This document shows positions 44,989 through 56,709 of a DNA stretch of 64,000 nt, piece by piece. Under the pieces are notes generated by a model. That model had not been told where the DNA came from. It searched no databases and was given only the letters and a program-made list of their open reading frames with translations. The stretch's first letter is position 1, and each line of letters begins with the position of its first letter. Origin of the DNA: Rhodocyclaceae bacterium (GTDB lineage Bacteria > Pseudomonadota > Gammaproteobacteria > Burkholderiales > Rhodocyclaceae). Both the position numbers and the translations under genes were made by a program. The DNA is taken from NCBI GenBank assembly GCA_013791905.1, contig VMSX01000030.1, positions 352,741 to 416,740 of the forward strand, in the 5' to 3' direction.

Positions 44989-45501
44989 TTATTGATTGGG
45001 CGGTGGGGGCGGCATCCCTGCCGGAGGCGGAGGCGGCATGGTTGAAGATGCCGCAGGTGCGCGCGCAGGGGTATAGCTTGCGCTAACCGGTACCCGATGG
45101 CCTTTGGCATACATGCATTGTACATAGGCGATGTCGTACTGGCGTTGGCTGCCATAGGCTACTGACCGGGAGGCTTCTGCCCCCGAAGCACTACCGATGA
45201 TCAGTCCGGTTCCGGCACCCACCCCGGCACCGCGCTGTCCGCCGATGGCAGCACCGGCAACGGCGCCGATGGCCGTACCCACTGCCGCGCTGCCGATTGC
45301 GGCATTGCTACCGGCCTGTTCGCGGGCCTTGCCACCGATCTGCTGATATGCAAAATCGCGGCACATCAGATCATCGGCACGAAACTGCTCGAAAGTTGCG
45401 CCGGTACCCGGCAGGGCCATTACATTGGGACCGGTCGGCACGCTGGCACAGCCCGCAAGTACTGCCAAGGTGGCCAAAGAAAGCAAAAGTCTGGTTCGCA
45501 T
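44989..45501 (-). CDS. Glycine-zipper outer membrane lipoprotein
   Basis: 170 residues from the ATG at 45501 (GGAGTG site). The lipobox LAGC places the lipidated cysteine near residue 18. A Gly/Ala zipper region (about 72-115, repeated GAAIGG / GAGVGAG) is followed by a segment with QCMYAKGHRVP and a Pro-rich end. It is a structural envelope protein of unknown role. It starts 13 bases after the stop of the Pro/Tyr-rich secreted protein upstream, so the two form an operon. Confidence 0.8.
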   Translation of the reverse strand: MRTRLLLSLATLAVLAGCASVPTGPNVMALPGTGATFEQFRADDLMCRDFAYQQIGGKAREQAGSNAAIGSAAVGTAIGAVAGAAIGGQRGAGVGAGTGLIIGSASGAEASRSVAYGSQRQYDIAYVQCMYAKGHRVPVSASYTPARAPAASSTMPPPPPAGMPPPPPNQ

Positions 45502-45514
45502 AAGATTCACTCCA

Positions 45515-45946
45515 TCACTGTGCGGGTTGCGGAGCAATCTGTTGCCACCCGCCCGGGCATTGCTTCACATAGGGGTAATACGCCTGTGCCTCGTTGCAGT
45601 AATACCAGTACCCCGGTTCCAGCATCGGCGCTGACATTCTGGGTTGCTCGACATAGACCGGCGGCGGGGGCACCACCACCACGGGCGCAACAGGTGGCGC
45701 ATATACGTAAGGCCAGTAAACCGGTGGCGGATAGCCCCATGGCACACCGACATACACCCCGAGTTGCACAGAACTGCGCGGATAGGGATGATGCGGCCAA
45801 CCTCGCGGCCCTGCCAAGGCGTTTCCGGCGACGAACGCGATCAGCGTCAGTACCAACCCTATCCGCTTGATTGATTCTGCAACCGGGTAACGCCAAGTAT
45901 TGCTGGCTTCAGCCCGCTCGGTAGTTCCGTTCGATTTCGTTTTCAT
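45515..45946 (-). CDS. Secreted proline/tyrosine-rich protein
   Basis: 143 residues from the ATG at 45946. The frame extends upstream without a ribosome site. A signal peptide covers about residues 25-46. The middle is rich in Pro, Val and Tyr (repeated PPPVY-type units). The end carries YYCNEAQAYYPYVKQCPGGW, a two-cysteine motif common at the C-terminus of small proteobacterial envelope proteins. Function unknown; co-transcribed with the glycine-zipper lipoprotein. Confidence 0.75.
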   Translation of the reverse strand: MKTKSNGTTERAEASNTWRYPVAESIKRIGLVLTLIAFVAGNALAGPRGWPHHPYPRSSVQLGVYVGVPWGYPPPVYWPYVYAPPVAPVVVVPPPPVYVEQPRMSAPMLEPGYWYYCNEAQAYYPYVKQCPGGWQQIAPQPAQ

Positions 45947-46174
45947 CGCTCTGCTCCACGTCTTGCTATTAGGTGCATTAGAACGCACGGCTGTATCTTG
46001 TTGATGACGCCATGGCAGCAGAACGTAAGCGAATGTTGCAGACCTCTACCTGATGAATGATCTCGCCTTCATCGATAGGCCGATACGGGCTGACGCCGTC
46101 CACAACAACACAGTAGAACAATTGGCGCCGTCCCGCCAGCGCCGACTTTTGCCGGCGCAGCGGAATGTCCCGTC
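45947..46174. other. Spacer with a dispersed repeat
   Basis: Between purA and the envelope genes. It contains copy 3 of the 27-bp repeat (46126-46152) and must hold the promoter of the envelope pair; nothing else is recognised. Confidence 0.45.
46126..46152 (+). repeat. Dispersed 27-bp repeat, copy 3 (intergenic)
   Basis: Reference copy. It starts CGCCGTCCCGCCAGCGCC and ends GACTTTTGC, directly after the purA stop. Confidence 0.65.
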
Positions 46175-48665
<2,491 letters not shown>

Positions 48666-48672
48666 TTGACCT

Positions 48673-48855
48673 TCATCCAAGCAACAGCAAGATCACCAGA
48701 CCAATGATGATTGAAGACAATCCGATAAAACGCAACTGACCGTCGCCGAGTTCGGTGACGCGACGGAAGGTCTCCCGCCAGATGCGCGGTGCGACAAAGG
48801 GCAGCAGGCCTTCGATCACCAGCATCAGGGCCAGTGCCAGCAGCAGAGTGGTCAT
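48673..48855 (-). CDS. DUF2065 small membrane protein
   Basis: 60 residues, two transmembrane helices (about 2-22 and 40-59) separated by the charged loop [20 protein letters not shown]. This pattern is DUF2065. It lies between hflC and hisZ, a conserved neighbourhood. Function is unknown. Confidence 0.88.
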   Translation of the reverse strand: MTTLLLALALMLVIEGLLPFVAPRIWRETFRRVTELGDGQLRFIGLSSIIIGLVILLLLG

Positions 48856-48870
48856 GAAACGTTCTGTGAC

Positions 48871-49752
48871 TTATTTGCTGCCACCGCCCTTGCCACTGTT
48901 CTTCAAATACTTGAAGAAATCGGCACTCGGGTCAACGACCAGAAGGTCGTTCTTGTTGCCAAAGCTCTGGCGATAGGCTTCGAGGCTGCGATAGAAAGCA
49001 TAGAACTCAGGATTCTCGCCGAAAGCCTTGCCGTAAATCGAGGCAGCCCTGGCATCGCCCTCGCCCTTGACCTTCTGGGCATCGCGATAAGCTTCAGCGA
49101 CGATCACCTCGCGCTGCCGGTCGGCATCGGCGCGAATCTTCTCGGACTCCGCAGCACCCAGCGAACGGAGTTCGTTGGCCACGCGCTTACGTTCGGTTTC
49201 CATGCGGCGATAGACCGATTCGGAAACCTCCGGCGGCAGATCGACGCGTTTCAGGCGTACGTCAACGATTTCTACACCGATCGAGCGCGCATCCGAGTCC
49301 GCCTTTTTCTGCACGTCCGCCATGATTTTGTCGCGCGCGCCGGACACCACATCATGGATGGTACGTCGACCAAATTCTTCACGCAAACCGGCATTCACCG
49401 TTTGCGACAGGCGCGTACGTGCCAGCAACTCGTCGCCGCCAACCGAAATGTAATACTGCCGCACATCGGCAATCCGCCACTTGACAAAGGAATCGACCAG
49501 CACCGGCTTTTTCTCGGCAGTGAGAAAGCGTTCGGGTTCGACAGAATCCAGCGTCAGGATGCGCTTGTCGAAGAATCGCACGTTCTGGATCATCGGCCAC
49601 TTGAACGACAAGCCCGGCTCCTGGATGACCTCCTTGATTTCGCCCAACTGGAAAACCAGCGCGTATTGGCGCTGATCGACGGTAAACAACATTGAGCCGG
49701 CCGTGACGAAGACGGCGAACATCAGCGCTGCGATAAAAGGTAGGCGTTTCAT
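48871..49752 (-). CDS. hflC: Membrane protease modulator HflC
   Basis: 293 residues. One N-terminal transmembrane helix (about 5-22) is followed by an SPFH/band 7 domain (about 25-190) and a helical region with EAYRDAQKVKGEGDA. With HflK it forms the large inner membrane complex that modulates FtsH. Its start codon overlaps the hflK stop. The end is Gly/Lys-rich. Confidence 0.95.
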   Translation of the reverse strand: MKRLPFIAALMFAVFVTAGSMLFTVDQRQYALVFQLGEIKEVIQEPGLSFKWPMIQNVRFFDKRILTLDSVEPERFLTAEKKPVLVDSFVKWRIADVRQYYISVGGDELLARTRLSQTVNAGLREEFGRRTIHDVVSGARDKIMADVQKKADSDARSIGVEIVDVRLKRVDLPPEVSESVYRRMETERKRVANELRSLGAAESEKIRADADRQREVIVAEAYRDAQKVKGEGDARAASIYGKAFGENPEFYAFYRSLEAYRQSFGNKNDLLVVDPSADFFKYLKNSGKGGGSK

Positions 49753-50996
49753 CAGCGATCTCCCCGTTCGCGCGTGCCAATCGAACCGCGGGTACGCACA
49801 TCACGGTTATCCTGGGCGGATGCCGGCGCACCTGGACGATCGGTCGAGGCCTCGTGTACAAGAGGCGCAGCAGCGCCGGCGGTGGCCATCAATTTGTCGA
49901 GCGGCAGATAAAGCAGGTTACCCGAGCCTTTGGTATCGATCATCACCTTGGTGGTATTGGCATATAGCTGCTGCATCGTTTCGAGGTAAAGGCGCTGGCG
50001 GGTCACTTCGGGCGCCTTGGCATATTCTGCATAGAGCTTGGAGAAGCGGGATGCCTCGCCCTCGGCGGTGGCGGTCAAACGGGCCTTGTAGCCATCCGCC
50101 TCTTCTTTCAGGCGCGAAGCCGCACCCTGGGCGCGCGGAATCACATCGTTGGCGTAGGCCTGGCCTTCGTTTTTGTGACGTTCCTTGTCCTGACCTGCCT
50201 TGACGGCGTCGTCAAAGGCCGCCTGCACCTGTTCGGGCGGCTGCGTGCTCTGCATGGTCACCGCAAGAATCTGGATGCCGGTTTCATAGCGGTCGAGGTT
50301 TTCCTGCATCAACTTCTGCGTGTTGGCGGCCATCACGTCGCGCCCCTCGTAGAGCACGAAGTCCATGCGGTTCTTGCCGACCACCTCGCGAATCGCGGTC
50401 TCGGCGGTTTGCATGACCGCATCGTCTGGATGGCGGTTCTTGAAGATATAGTCCTTGGGATCCTTGAGCAGATACTGGACGGCGAATTGCACACTGACGA
50501 TATTTTCGTCATCGGTCAGCATCAATGCCTCTTTTGGCACCTTGTTTTTTTCTGAGCCGCGATAACCGATCTCGACAGTGCGCACACCGGTCAGATTCAC
50601 GACCTCGTTGGTCTGGATCGGCCACGGCAAACGCCAGCGCAGGCCGGGGTCGGTGGTTGCGCTGTATTTGCCAAAGGTCAATTCCACGCCGCGCTGACTG
50701 GCATCGACAATATAAAAGCCGCTGGCAAACCAGACCACGGCAACCAGACCCAACAGCAGACTGACACCACCGCCGAACTGGCCGGGGGTCAAGTTCGGCA
50801 TATGGGGGCCATCCCCACCGTCATCGCCGCCGCCAGAATTGCTTGGGCCACTTGGGCCGCCGCGCTTCTTGCCGAAAAGGCCGGACAGGCGGCGATTGAC
50901 ATCGCGCCAGAGTTCGTCGAGATCGGGCGGGCCCTGGTTATTGCGGCCACCACCACGTTTGGGATCGTTGCCCCAGCCGTGGTCATTGAGAGACAT
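49752..50996 (-). CDS. hflK: Membrane protease modulator HflK
   Basis: 414 residues from the ATG at 50996. The Gly/Asp/Asn-rich N-terminal tail (1-70) is typical. A transmembrane helix (about 75-97) and SPFH domain (about 100-290) follow, with the conserved TGVRTVEIGYRG and VGKNRMDFVLYEGR blocks. It partners HflC in control of FtsH. The C-terminus carries an extra Ala/Arg/Asp-rich extension. Confidence 0.95.
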   Translation of the reverse strand: MSLNDHGWGNDPKRGGGRNNQGPPDLDELWRDVNRRLSGLFGKKRGGPSGPSNSGGGDDGGDGPHMPNLTPGQFGGGVSLLLGLVAVVWFASGFYIVDASQRGVELTFGKYSATTDPGLRWRLPWPIQTNEVVNLTGVRTVEIGYRGSEKNKVPKEALMLTDDENIVSVQFAVQYLLKDPKDYIFKNRHPDDAVMQTAETAIREVVGKNRMDFVLYEGRDVMAANTQKLMQENLDRYETGIQILAVTMQSTQPPEQVQAAFDDAVKAGQDKERHKNEGQAYANDVIPRAQGAASRLKEEADGYKARLTATAEGEASRFSKLYAEYAKAPEVTRQRLYLETMQQLYANTTKVMIDTKGSGNLLYLPLDKLMATAGAAAPLVHEASTDRPGAPASAQDNRDVRTRGSIGTRERGDR

Positions 50997-51033
50997 CAGA
51001 ATGCCTGTAATCATGGTTTTCGTCTTGGATTAA

Positions 51034-52173
51034 TTATATTTCGTGTTCAATCGGAGCCGCCAGCTTACGCGACATCTCGGCCAGCGCTGCACGCAACAGG
51101 TCGATGCCAGCACCGGTTCGGGCACTTACCCGAACGCGGGCGATGTTATCACACTCACCCCGCTCCAACCCGGGAGCAAGCCCGGTCAGGTCAAGCTTGT
51201 TCATGACCACAATCTGCGGCACGCCGGCAGCGCCGATTTCATCGAGAACCCGCGCCACGGCCGCCATCTGTTGCTCACGGTCGGGACTGGCGGCATCGAC
51301 CACATGCAGCAGCAAATCGGCATGCGCGGTCTCTTCAAGCGTTGCGTGAAAAGCCGCCACTAATGCATGCGGTAAATCGCGGATGAAACCGACCGTATCG
51401 GAGAGCACAATCTGACAACCCGAGCGACCATCGCTCATCTCGCAGGTCGGCACATACAGGCGACGCGAAGTCGTATCCAGGGTGGCGAACAACTGATTGG
51501 CCACATAGGCACCCGCCTTGGTCAGCGCATTGAAAAGGGTGCTTTTGCCAGCATTGGTATAACCCACCAGCGAGACCGACAGCACTTCACTGCGACTGCG
51601 CGCCTTGCGACGCACGCCGCGCTGGCGCTCCAGCTGCTTCAGGCGATCCTTCAGCAGGGCAACCCGTTTGCCTAACAGTCGACGGTCGGTTTCCAGCTGT
51701 TTTTCACCAGGACCGCGCAAGCCGATGCCACCTTTTTGACGTTCAAGGTGGGTCCAGCCACGCACCAGGCGCGTCATCAGGTGCTCCAATTGAGCAAGCT
51801 CGACTTGCAGCTTGCCTTCGTGACTTTTTGCCCGCAGGGCAAAAATATCAAGGATCAGACTGCTGCGATCGACCACGCGCAGTTCGCAGGCGCGCTCGAG
51901 GTTGCGTTGCTGTGCCGGCGACAGTTCGTGATTGAACATCACCAAGTCGGCGCCTGCCGCAGTAGCCGCCAACATGATTTCTTCAACCTTGCCTTTGCCA
52001 GCAAAGGTGGCGGAGTCAGGCCGACCGCGCCGCCCGTAAATCGTGGCGACCGGACGCGCACCGGCACTGGTCGCCAGAAGACGAAATTCTTCCAGGCGTT
52101 CGGCAAAGTCACCATCGCCGAAATCCAACTGGACCAGCACGGCGTTTTCGCCGGCAGCTGGCCGCTCAATCAT
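51034..52173 (-). CDS. hflX: Ribosome-associated GTPase HflX
   Basis: 379 residues. The N-terminal HflX domain includes AATAAGADLVMFNHELSPAQQRNLE, and a coiled helical linker carries GPGEKQLETDRR. A GTPase domain from about residue 198 follows, with G1 GYTNAGKST, G3 DTVGFIRDLP and G4 NKLD. It splits stalled or heat-damaged ribosomes. It lies 27 bases after hfq and 37 bases before hflK, the standard operon order. Confidence 0.96.
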   Translation of the reverse strand: MIERPAAGENAVLVQLDFGDGDFAERLEEFRLLATSAGARPVATIYGRRGRPDSATFAGKGKVEEIMLAATAAGADLVMFNHELSPAQQRNLERACELRVVDRSSLILDIFALRAKSHEGKLQVELAQLEHLMTRLVRGWTHLERQKGGIGLRGPGEKQLETDRRLLGKRVALLKDRLKQLERQRGVRRKARSRSEVLSVSLVGYTNAGKSTLFNALTKAGAYVANQLFATLDTTSRRLYVPTCEMSDGRSGCQIVLSDTVGFIRDLPHALVAAFHATLEETAHADLLLHVVDAASPDREQQMAAVARVLDEIGAAGVPQIVVMNKLDLTGLAPGLERGECDNIARVRVSARTGAGIDLLRAALAEMSRKLAAPIEHEI

Positions 52174-52200
52174 TGGCCAGACGCCGACCTACTACAGAAA

Positions 52201-52443
52201 TCACTCGGAATCGGATTCTGGCTCTGTGCTGATATTGACCGGACGGGCGGGAACCACGGTTGAGATGGCGTGCTTGTACACCATCTGGGTGACGGTATTC
52301 TTGAGCAACACGACATATTGGTCGAAAGACTCTACCTGCCCCTGTAGCTTGATGCCGTTGACCAGATAGATTGAAACCGGAATATGCTCGCGGCGTAATG
52401 CGTTGAGAAAAGGGTCTTGTAGCATCTGCCCCTTACTGCTCAT
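52201..52443 (-). CDS. hfq: RNA chaperone Hfq
   Basis: 80 residues. The Sm1 motif is at about 10-55 and the Sm2 residues YKHAIST at about 56-62. The N-terminus [18 protein letters not shown] is nearly invariant in proteobacteria. It forms a hexamer that pairs small RNAs with messages. It heads the operon running to purA. Confidence 0.98.
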   Translation of the reverse strand: MSSKGQMLQDPFLNALRREHIPVSIYLVNGIKLQGQVESFDQYVVLLKNTVTQMVYKHAISTVVPARPVNISTEPESDSE

Positions 52444-52488
52444 AGTGACCTCACTGAGTTATGGTTAGAAAAACGAGCCGGCACTGTA

Positions 52489-52530
52489 GCCGATTTCTGC
52501 TGGACTGGCCAGCGCCGCGCAGAAATCGGC
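52489..52530. repeat. Perfect 12-bp inverted repeat upstream of hfq
   Basis: GCCGATTTCTGC (52489-52500) and its exact complement (52519-52530) enclose 18 bases that include a smaller palindrome. It is followed on the plus strand by TTCAGTTTTT. It could be a terminator or a protein site; it sits in the hfq leader region. Confidence 0.6.
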
Positions 52531-52588
52531 TTCAGTTTTTATGCCACGCACGCTGCAGTCTAAAATTGCCAAGTCACCCCGACTGCCA

Positions 52589-52615
52589 GCAAAAGTCGGC
52601 GCTGGTCGGACGGCG
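52589..52615 (-). repeat. Dispersed 27-bp repeat, copy 4
   Basis: On the minus strand it matches the reference at 25 of 27 positions. It lies between the sigma-54 regulator stop and hfq, inside a CCGACT/AGTCGG hairpin. Confidence 0.55.
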
Positions 52616-52620
52616 ATCTG

Positions 52621-53964
52621 CTATCGGGGCGGCTCGATTTCCAGCTTTTTCATCTTTTCCCAGAGGCTCTTGCGGCCAATGCCTAGCGAAGTTGCGGTCT
52701 CGCCAATGCGCCAGGCGTTGGCAATCAGACGGTTTTCGAGATATTTGCGTTCGCACTGGTTCAGGTAGTCGCCGAGCGATCCGCTGTTATCCAGCACAGC
52801 CGCCGCAACCGCCGTATCGGTTTGCGTTTCAGCCTGGCCAAACAGCATCTGCGGTGTCATCTGGGTGGTGTCATGCAGAATGCAGGCCCGCTCGAGACAA
52901 TGCTTGAGTTCGCGGACATTGCCTGGCCAGGGGTAGTCGAGCAGAGCCCATTCGGCTTCAGACGTCAGGGTGCAGGACTCGTGATGCGTGGCTTCGTTCT
53001 GGGCAAGGAACTTGCGGGCCAGCCACAAAATATCATCGCGTCGTTCGCGCAAGGGCGGAACATGGACATGGACGACATGTACCCGATAGTAGAGGTCTTC
53101 GCGGAAACGCCCGACCTCGACCAGATGCTTCAAATCCTGATGGGTCGCGCAAATCAAACGAATATCGACATGGATGGGCGCATCGCCACCGACGCGCATG
53201 ATTTCCTTGTCTTGCAGCACCCGCAGCAGCTTGACCTGCATCCCCGGCGACATCTCGCCAATCTCGTCAAGAAACAGCGTGCCACCGTGCGCCAGTTCGA
53301 AACAACCTTTCTTGTCGCGGCTGGCACCGGTATAAGCGCCCTTCACATAACCGAACAATTCGGCTTCGAGCAATGTTTCGGTCAGCGCGCCGCAATTGAC
53401 GGCGACGAAAGGCTGCTGACTTTCAGGGTCGGCCAAGCGATGGATGGCACGGGACACTTCCTCCTTGCCGACACCGGATTCACCGGTAATGAGGATCGAC
53501 CCCGAGCGCGCCGCCAGCCGCGGCAGCAGTGATTCGATATGGCGCATCGACAGCGAAACGCCTAGACCAAGACCCGGCCCGACAGCCGGCTGGCCGTGTT
53601 CGAACAGTTTGTCCAAGCGTTCAAGCAGAACGCGAACATCGAGCGGTTTGGTCAGGAAGTCGCAGGCACCCTGCTTCAGCAGATTCACGGCGCGGTCGAT
53701 GGACCCGTAGGCCGTGGTGAAAATAAACGGCGGCAGATCGACTGCCATGTCCTTCAGGGTGGCAAATACGGTTTCGCCATCGATATCCGGCAACTGGATA
53801 TCGCAGACGACTGCATCGTAACGCTGCTGACGAAGCGCAGCGATGGCGCTGCTACCGTCCTTGAACCAGTCGCAGCGAAGTCCCTCAAGCATGAAGCGAT
53901 CGGAAAGGGCTTCGCCGACAATTTCATCATCTTCGATCAAACAGATGCCAAAGTTTTGGGTCAT
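52621..53964 (-). CDS. Sigma-54-dependent response regulator (NtrC family)
   Basis: 447 residues from the ATG at 53964. The receiver domain (1-120) has phosphoacceptor Asp55. The AAA+ domain (about 140-370) has Walker A GESGVGKE and the sigma-54 contact loop GAYTGA (Tyr in place of the usual Phe). A Fis-type helix-turn-helix ends the protein (about 405-445). It overlaps the sensor kinase gene by four bases. It probably activates the divergent multiheme cytochrome operon, which has a -24/-12 promoter. Confidence 0.93.
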   Translation of the reverse strand: MTQNFGICLIEDDEIVGEALSDRFMLEGLRCDWFKDGSSAIAALRQQRYDAVVCDIQLPDIDGETVFATLKDMAVDLPPFIFTTAYGSIDRAVNLLKQGACDFLTKPLDVRVLLERLDKLFEHGQPAVGPGLGLGVSLSMRHIESLLPRLAARSGSILITGESGVGKEEVSRAIHRLADPESQQPFVAVNCGALTETLLEAELFGYVKGAYTGASRDKKGCFELAHGGTLFLDEIGEMSPGMQVKLLRVLQDKEIMRVGGDAPIHVDIRLICATHQDLKHLVEVGRFREDLYYRVHVVHVHVPPLRERRDDILWLARKFLAQNEATHHESCTLTSEAEWALLDYPWPGNVRELKHCLERACILHDTTQMTPQMLFGQAETQTDTAVAAAVLDNSGSLGDYLNQCERKYLENRLIANAWRIGETATSLGIGRKSLWEKMKKLEIEPPR

Positions 53965-55409
53965 GGTGGCGGCACCATCGGCAGATTGACGGAAAAACAG
54001 GTGAGTTCTGCCTGGCGTTCGACCTGGATACGACCTTGCAATTGGCTGACGATCTGGTAAGTGACCCACAGCCCCAAACCAAGACCCGCACGGCTTTTCG
54101 AGAAAAACGGTTCAAAGATTCCCGGCAGACGGTCGGGCGGAATCGGCTCGCCACTGTTACAGACCAATATCTCCAGAGAGGTATCGTTGGCAGCCACGCG
54201 CAGTGTCACACTGCCCCGTTCGGGTGCGGCCTGCAGGGCGTTCAGCAGCAGGTTGATCATGATCTGCCTCACGGCAATGGCGGGAATCGGCACACTGGCC
54301 GGCATCTCGTGCGTCACGGCAAAGTCCAAACGTTTCTTGTCTGCCTGCAGCTTGGTCAATACCCGAATGTCCTCGATATCGTCACGCTCCAGCGAACGCC
54401 CCTGGGCGTTGGCCTGCACCAGCAAAGCACCGACAATTTCCTTGATCTGCAACAGACCGCGCTCAACCAGACCAATGGTTTTCATGGTGCGAAAATCACC
54501 CTGACCATATTCTTTCAGGGTGTCGATGGCGGTCAGCATGCCACTCAAGGGATTATTGATCTCATGCGCAACCCCTGCGGTCAGTTGGCCTACTGCGGCG
54601 AGGCGTTCCGAGCGCACGACTTGGTCCTGCAGCAATTGCTTGCTTTCCAGTTCCTTCAACATCCACCAATAGGCATCATCAAGCTGCGCAACCTCATCCT
54701 GTTGACTGCGAGCTGCAGAACCGGCCTTGGGCGCAGAGACACCAGTGAGCGAGCGAATCCGGCCCGCAATATCGGCCAATGGCAGCGAAATCTTGCGCCC
54801 CCAATACCAACTCAATGGCAACAGCAAAAGCAGGGCCAGCAGTCCGGTAAGGGCGCTGCGCACGACAATCACGTTGAAGCGGTCGGTCATCACCTGACGT
54901 GGATAGCTGATGATCAAGGTTGCCCCGTCATGGCTGAGGCGCCGAACAAAATAGAAATATTCGGTATCCGGCAAATCGATTTCCTTCAAATCCGGAGAAG
55001 GTGCGTCAGGGAGCAGCGCAGCCACGCGCCGGTATTCCGGATCGATTTCATTGAGTGCGGCAAACATCCGGAACTGCTTTGGCCGGGTGGACACCACAAT
55101 GCGCTGATTTTCATCGACCACCAGCAAATTGTGGGGATGGATTGTCGCCACGTGAGTGGAGTGCCGGATGCCGGCCAACCAGGCCAGACTTTGGTAAGCA
55201 ATCCAGATATCGTCATTCGCCAGGGCAGGAAGCAGCGACGATTCGACCGCCTTGGCGACGACCAATGCGTTGACGGCAATATTTTCGCGCACCCGGCTGT
55301 AGATTCCCGTCGTCAGCGCCAGACTGATCGCCAGCGTCGTTATCGTAATCAGGAGCGCCCCCCAGATCGGCAGCTTGTAGCGCAAGCTGAGGTTGAACGT
55401 CGGCTTCAT
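53961..55409 (-). CDS. Membrane sensor histidine kinase
   Basis: 482 residues. Two transmembrane helices (about 14-36 and 185-207) frame a periplasmic sensor domain of about 150 residues. HAMP-like linker, then a dimerisation helix with the phosphorylated His in VAHEINNPLSG (about residue 286). The ATPase domain has N-box INLLLNALQA and G-boxes GLGLGLW. It is the kinase for the sigma-54 regulator. A PhnD-like binding protein gene overlaps its start by four bases and probably supplies the signal. Confidence 0.92.
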   Translation of the reverse strand: MKPTFNLSLRYKLPIWGALLITITTLAISLALTTGIYSRVRENIAVNALVVAKAVESSLLPALANDDIWIAYQSLAWLAGIRHSTHVATIHPHNLLVVDENQRIVVSTRPKQFRMFAALNEIDPEYRRVAALLPDAPSPDLKEIDLPDTEYFYFVRRLSHDGATLIISYPRQVMTDRFNVIVVRSALTGLLALLLLLPLSWYWGRKISLPLADIAGRIRSLTGVSAPKAGSAARSQQDEVAQLDDAYWWMLKELESKQLLQDQVVRSERLAAVGQLTAGVAHEINNPLSGMLTAIDTLKEYGQGDFRTMKTIGLVERGLLQIKEIVGALLVQANAQGRSLERDDIEDIRVLTKLQADKKRLDFAVTHEMPASVPIPAIAVRQIMINLLLNALQAAPERGSVTLRVAANDTSLEILVCNSGEPIPPDRLPGIFEPFFSKSRAGLGLGLWVTYQIVSQLQGRIQVERQAELTCFSVNLPMVPPP

Positions 55410-56362
55410 GGCTTGTCCGATGTCTCCAGGATTGCCGACAGGTTCTTGTAGCGGCGCGGATCGCCGGTCTCGAATCCGGTCAGGCCAACCCCATGCAACA
55501 AGCGTCTCCCTTCATCATTTTTTGACATGCCCAGCAACACATCGCGCAGCGCCGCCGCTTCTTTCGCAGGAACTCTGGGAACGCTCACCACCGGAGGAAA
55601 CCCGAAGTCGACCGAGCGTGTGACGATACGTATTTCTTCGACCAGTTTTGGCTCGCTGGCGACAGCCATTTCCCACGCGTAGCTATCCACCATCCCGCCA
55701 TCGGCCAGCCCATCTGCCACGGCAGTCATGGTGTTGCGATGGGTGTGGGTAAAAAACGTCTTGCGAAAAAACCGTTTGGGATCGCGCTCGCCGAGCTGGC
55801 GCAACCAGAAACGCGCCACCTGATATCCGGTCAGCGAATAAGGGTCGGTAAAAGCAAAAATACGGCCCCTGAGATCCTCAATCGAACGGGTTTCCGTATC
55901 CGAAGCGGGCACCAGCAAATAGGCAGAATACCCGCCGCCACCCTGCTTGCTGTTGCGGGGAACCGGGGTTACCAGAAGTTTTACCCGCCCGCGCTGGGCC
56001 ATGTAGGCATAAGGGAAAGTGGATAGCCAGGCGAAGTCGACCTCCTGCTGCTTGATGACATCGATCATCTCCCGATAGGTGTCGCGATGGACGAACACCA
56101 CCGACCGCTTCAGACGGGATGAAAGATAGCTTTGCCACTCAGGCAGGATTTCGGGGTGCTGTTTCAGAACGGCTGCATTGACGCCGATCCGCACCGGCCG
56201 GTCCTCGTGCCAATCCGCCTGACTGGCCAGGGAGAAAATCAGCAGCCAGAGCGAAAACAGAACACGGACCACCCAGCCGAAGGCATTCAGGCTCCGCGTC
56301 GGCAGTCCCGTGTTTCTTCCCGGTGACAAACCACAAAAGCAGTCGTTTCTAATTGGAAACAT
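55406..56362 (-). CDS. PhnD-like periplasmic binding protein of a three-component system
   Basis: 318 residues. A hydrophobic signal segment (about residues 28-49) precedes a type 2 periplasmic binding fold with the PhnD-family blocks RIGVNAAVLK, DFAWLSTFPYAYMAQ and DPYSLTGYQVARFWL. No ABC permease or ATPase is nearby. It overlaps the kinase gene and ends the regulatory set, so it is probably a sensor input, not a transporter. The ATG at 56362 overlaps one of two dyad sites, so a start further downstream is possible. Confidence 0.85.
   Translation of the reverse strand: MFPIRNDCFCGLSPGRNTGLPTRSLNAFGWVVRVLFSLWLLIFSLASQADWHEDRPVRIGVNAAVLKQHPEILPEWQSYLSSRLKRSVVFVHRDTYREMIDVIKQQEVDFAWLSTFPYAYMAQRGRVKLLVTPVPRNSKQGGGGYSAYLLVPASDTETRSIEDLRGRIFAFTDPYSLTGYQVARFWLRQLGERDPKRFFRKTFFTHTHRNTMTAVADGLADGGMVDSYAWEMAVASEPKLVEEIRIVTRSVDFGFPPVVSVPRVPAKEAAALRDVLLGMSKNDEGRRLLHGVGLTGFETGDPRRYKNLSAILETSDKP
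56345..56360. promoter_or_regulatory. Dyad site 1, GTTTC-N6-GAAAC
   Basis: Perfect five-base arms, preceded by C and followed by AT, as in site 2. A candidate activator site about 250 bases upstream of the -24/-12 promoter. Confidence 0.55.
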
Positions 56363-56420
56363 CGCAAGCCATTGATATTTAGTTAGTTAAACACCTTTAT
56401 ACAGGATCACAGCCGATCTC

Positions 56421-56436
56421 GTTTCCATTTCGAAAC
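56421..56436. promoter_or_regulatory. Dyad site 2, GTTTC-N6-GAAAC
   Basis: Same arms, spacing and flanks as site 1, 76 bases further right and about 180 bases before the -24/-12 promoter. Both are typical distances for sigma-54 enhancers. Confidence 0.58.
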
Positions 56437-56612
56437 ATATGGTCGGTCAATCCAGTTTCATTGCAGCAAATTCAATGTGCCTATCACTACCTCAGGGCAA
56501 AACCTGTCTTTTGAAATAAAGCATTTGCAAACATATTGTTACAAATTGAAATCAATTCGGATGACATACAGCGATCCTAATCCTGCCCATCAACGCTCGA
56601 TTTATATAAGCA

Positions 56613-56628
56613 TGGAACGCGCCTTGCT
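56613..56628 (+). promoter_or_regulatory. Sigma-54 promoter of the cytochrome operon
   Basis: TGGAAC at 56613-56618 and TTGCT at 56624-56628, with the invariant GG and GC separated by exactly ten bases. It differs from the TGGCAC-N5-TTGCW consensus at one position. Transcription would start near 56639. Confidence 0.75.
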
Positions 56629-56709
56629 TTAACCCCAACGATAGCAATGCAATCCAATGCGGCCTTCGTGGTTCTGCACAACAGATTTACAAATGAGAGG
56701 GAAACAATC

